The notes under the pieces are model-generated. The model did no database searches, was not told where the DNA came from, and saw only the letters and a program-made list of their open reading frames with translations. A stretch of DNA of 64,000 nucleotides, taken from the NCBI GenBank assembly GCA_950295325.1, contig OX485809.1, positions 14,322,001 to 14,386,000 of the forward strand. The letters are read 5' to 3'. Source of the stretch: Polytrichum commune. Its lineage: Eukaryota > Streptophyta > Polytrichopsida > Polytrichales > Polytrichaceae. A program made the translations under genes and the position numbers. Below, piece after piece: positions 61,491 through 64,000 of this stretch (position 1 is the first letter of the stretch; each line of letters opens with the position of its first letter).

Positions 61491-63650
61491 AGCCAGCCGA
61501 GCTAACCCCCGGTTACCCGGCCCAGTATACCCGCCCCAGATACACCGTCCCCTGATACCCTGACCCCGGATACGCCCTCCCCCCACTTCCCCCCCCCTAG
61601 GTTGTCTCCGCAGCCTCCCTTCCTGCTGCCTGCCGCAACATCGCAGCCGGCAACGAGTGTTCGAATCCCGCTACCTACACCAGCAGACCCCCCGAACCTC
61701 GTAACCTCGTAGAAATATGGTTGCTGGGGGCACCTCGCAGCAGGCTCATCCTTGTGCCGGGCTCTCTCAGGACAGGCCTCCTTGTGTCCGTGTGTCTGTC
61801 GCTCGGCCCTCCCTGCTCATGATCTCTCACGCATTCCTGCGGTTTTTCTTGTTTTAGTCCAACTATTTTTTTTAACTGAAGACCAATATACTTTCCTGCA
61901 CCTGGGATCAGAGCAGCCTGCTGCTTGCTGGGATTCATCATCAGTTGCGGGTCGGATCAGTGTCTGTAAGTTTAGTAGTGGTGGGACGTTTTCTTTGACA
62001 TGTTGGTGAAGGTCAGTGGTTTTATGAGAGTTGGGGTGATGATTGGTTATTCCGAGATCCTTATTCTACCCCGCAAGTCTGCATTTGTTAATACGAACAT
62101 AACCTCCCCTGCTGTGTCTGGGGGTTGCTGTTGGGATAGGGATAGGGATTGCGGTCCCTCAATCAAGTGGTTTCTCTGCCAGGGTTTAGAAAGTTTCATG
62201 GTTTCGGTATCATAGGATCATGCGTGCTGATGATGCATGAGAGGAGGCTGCGACATTATTGCTGCGGAGCCTGTAGGGAGGGCGGTGTGGTGAGGTAGGG
62301 CATTGTTGGAGCGAATTTGGCCGTGATCGCGGGGAGCTTTAACTTGAAGGAGTGAGTTGAGGAGAGGAAAGGAAAGGAAAGAAAAGGAAAGTCAAGTTTC
62401 GGCCGGGGGAGGGACTGTGGTTTTATGAGGGTTTGGGGAGCGGTTACTGCAGGAGTTGGGGTCGTCGGTTGATTCTCGGGTCTTTTGGGGCCATTTATTG
62501 TGCGTTCTGGGAAACTGGGATGCTGATGATGTTGTGGACTGCTCTCACGAATTATTAGCTTTGCCATCACGGAGTTGCTGCTGTAATTTTTCAGATTTTT
62601 CTTAAAAATCTGCCTTCGATCTTCGTCAATGCGGTGATCAGTGCTATTTGCGCTACTTATAAGATTACATTTGGGTGCATGACCAGTTCCATAACGCAAG
62701 GGAAGGATGTCAATGTGATTCGTTGGATCCGCAGGCTTGGACCCACTCATCATCACATATGGGTTTTAGGGGACGCATGCCAAGCATGTGATACCCTACC
62801 AGTATCCCAGTTGCCCTTCAATTTCTAATCTACGCAGTTCCAGCTATATATGGAATACAGGGAACCATGCTCGGCTGTTCACATTTTGGTGCTCAAAGTT
62901 GCGTTTCTTTGACGAATGTTGTTGAGCCTTTCATACCGTCACAACTCAAGAGTGGTCGTGGAAGTGATGTTTATTGCTCCTCGATCGTTAGTTCTCCACA
63001 TGTTTGTAGTTTTATAGCTACTCGAAGGTGGATTGAGATTTTCGGGTGTCAACTATCGCTGCGCTGTAGGCAGGTTGAGATTGTTAAAACAGTAACAGCT
63101 CTGAATTAATCCCGTTAGTATCGGCTCAGATTCGGCACAGGAAATGAAAGACCAGGTACGCTAGCTCAGAAAGGCTGGTAGACTGAAGGAATTCGATGTA
63201 CCAGAAGACCTCAAGCGAAGACAAGTGGCATTTGTAGGACCTGTATCGGCGCTTGCAACTCGAATTTGTTCAGACTTCACTTCACAATTTGTGTCAGGGT
63301 TTACAATGGACCGCAGACTTACATGTGACGCAAATGCCAGCAGTTCTGACGTGACAGACTCGAAGGAATGCTAGAGGGACCATCGTTTATCACACACAGT
63401 CCAAGAATTTGACCTTTCTCCGAGCTGCTGATCCTACCGAGGTGAGCAACTTCATCACAGTAGTAACTGCCTCAATTAAACATGTACAAGTTTTCGGTCA
63501 CTGATGTACATGGGACCTTGAATGTTTTACATTGCCTGGTCTACCTCTGCATTTCGCACTCGTGAACTTAGTGTGTGAATGTCATGAGATTGTCCTCTAT
63601 TTCAGTACACTTGTACTGCGAATGCCTGTATCCGTGGAGGTGAATTTTAG
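61490..63650. other. GC-richer stretch, possible promoter or leader region, no gene assigned
   Basis: GC content rises from about 61490, as it does in front of the ORP gene. A 166-codon minus-strand frame (62256-62756) is Pro/Ser/Thr-rich with a low-complexity FPFLSFPFLSS stretch caused by a GGAAA-type repeat; it shows no domain and I do not call it a gene. The rise in GC may mark the 5' region of a gene lying mainly to the right of the window. Confidence 0.3.
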
Positions 63651-63700
63651 CTAGGTTATGCTGTTTCACGTGACCTAATTCGACTCCACTGAACATCTAC

Positions 63701-63853
63701 CTGAGCTTCTAAGCTGACCATGTAGTCATTCATCAAATCCACAATTCTCTCATTCTTCAATAACTGGCTTTCTGAAACTTTGAAAGTAACTGTAGCAATC
63801 AATACTTTGTACTGAGCATATTCCTCAGAATATGCAATTTGTGAATATATCGA
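63701..63853 (-). CDS. Possible internal exon of an unidentified minus-strand gene
   Basis: Between a TTGTGCCAG acceptor (minus strand) and a GAAGCTCAG|GTAGATG donor there are exactly 51 open codons in phase 0: SIYSQIAYSEEYAQYKVLIA, then TVTFKVSESQLLKNERIVDL and MNDYMVSLEAQ. The balanced, helix-forming composition is more protein-like than other unassigned frames here. I do not recognise the family. No partner exon is visible in the 150 bases to the right or convincingly to the left, so this is a weak call. Confidence 0.3.
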
Positions 63854-64000
63854 CTGGCACAAGGGTCCCTTGTTGCATAACCCGTGGGAAAGGCAGGCCT
63901 TTCACCCCCGAATATCCACCGAAAATACACTTTACTTGGCAAGAGTGCAAAATGATGAAATTGGTACCATCAACTGTGGATTTAGGAGGTGAACCCAATT

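Noticed and set aside
61600-61685. tRNA-like 3' half (GTTCGAATCC followed by CTACCTACACCA) with a partly complementary CTAGGTTG upstream
   Set aside because: The T-stem does not pair, no anticodon stem with a proper loop forms between, and acceptor pairing is only about five bases; likely chance or an ancient SINE piece.
62256-62756. 166-codon minus-strand open frame
   Set aside because: Low-complexity Pro/Ser/Thr-rich translation, part of it encoded by a GGAAA-type repeat; no domain and no splice partners.
1-64000. CRISPR arrays, bacterial operons, organelle or viral genes
   Set aside because: No regularly spaced repeats, no ribosome-binding-site-led gene runs and no recognisable organelle or virus coding sequence; spliced genes and plant transposons indicate nuclear DNA.

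Overview
The window looks like nuclear DNA of a land plant, more likely a non-flowering lineage (bryophyte, lycophyte or fern) than a compact-genome angiosperm. The evidence is two plant-type multi-exon housekeeping genes with GT-AG (and two GC-AG) introns, separated and followed by long AT-rich stretches packed with decayed transposons. The lineage is an inference; no marker in the window fixes it.

Layout. (1) About 1-13507, minus strand: the 5' two thirds of a UDP-glucose:glycoprotein glucosyltransferase gene (UGGT, the EBS1 type of plants). I could place 23 coding exons whose phases all join; the catalytic C-terminus lies beyond the left edge. (2) 13508-17200: its upstream region, holding a duplicated segment of several hundred bases with paired TGACGTGG motifs (the UPRE consensus of ER-stress bZIP factors), and a Harbinger-like MITE with a perfect 34-bp hairpin. 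(3) About 17200-37500: gene-poor repeat territory with dispersed repeats, LINE 3' ends, MITEs, a degenerate pogo/Tigger-type transposase (30739-32550) and several palindromes. (4) 38354-44374, plus strand: a complete ten-exon oxysterol-binding-protein-related (ORP) gene of 475 codons. (5) 46350-50760: LINE remnants flanking a well-preserved retroelement 3' module with a 703-codon open frame (RNase H plus zinc-binding tail) and a second small open frame resembling a restriction-like nuclease. (6) 51732-59749: a foldback MULE-like element with a 9-bp target duplication, two Harbinger-like MITEs, a dead PIF/Harbinger transposase and a larger MITE. (7) 61490-64000: GC-richer DNA without a gene I can name, with one possible minus-strand exon at the extreme right.

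The two cellular genes act in ER glycoprotein folding control (UGGT) and in lipid or sterol transfer, probably at ER contact sites (ORP). They are not an operon-like unit, and nothing suggests co-regulation. The part of the window most worth further work is the retroelement at about 47100-50160. It combines an RNase H domain, an unassigned upstream module and a separate nuclease-like frame, with extreme A+C strand composition, and I see no reverse transcriptase in the window. All homology calls are from reading translations by eye; no database search was run.
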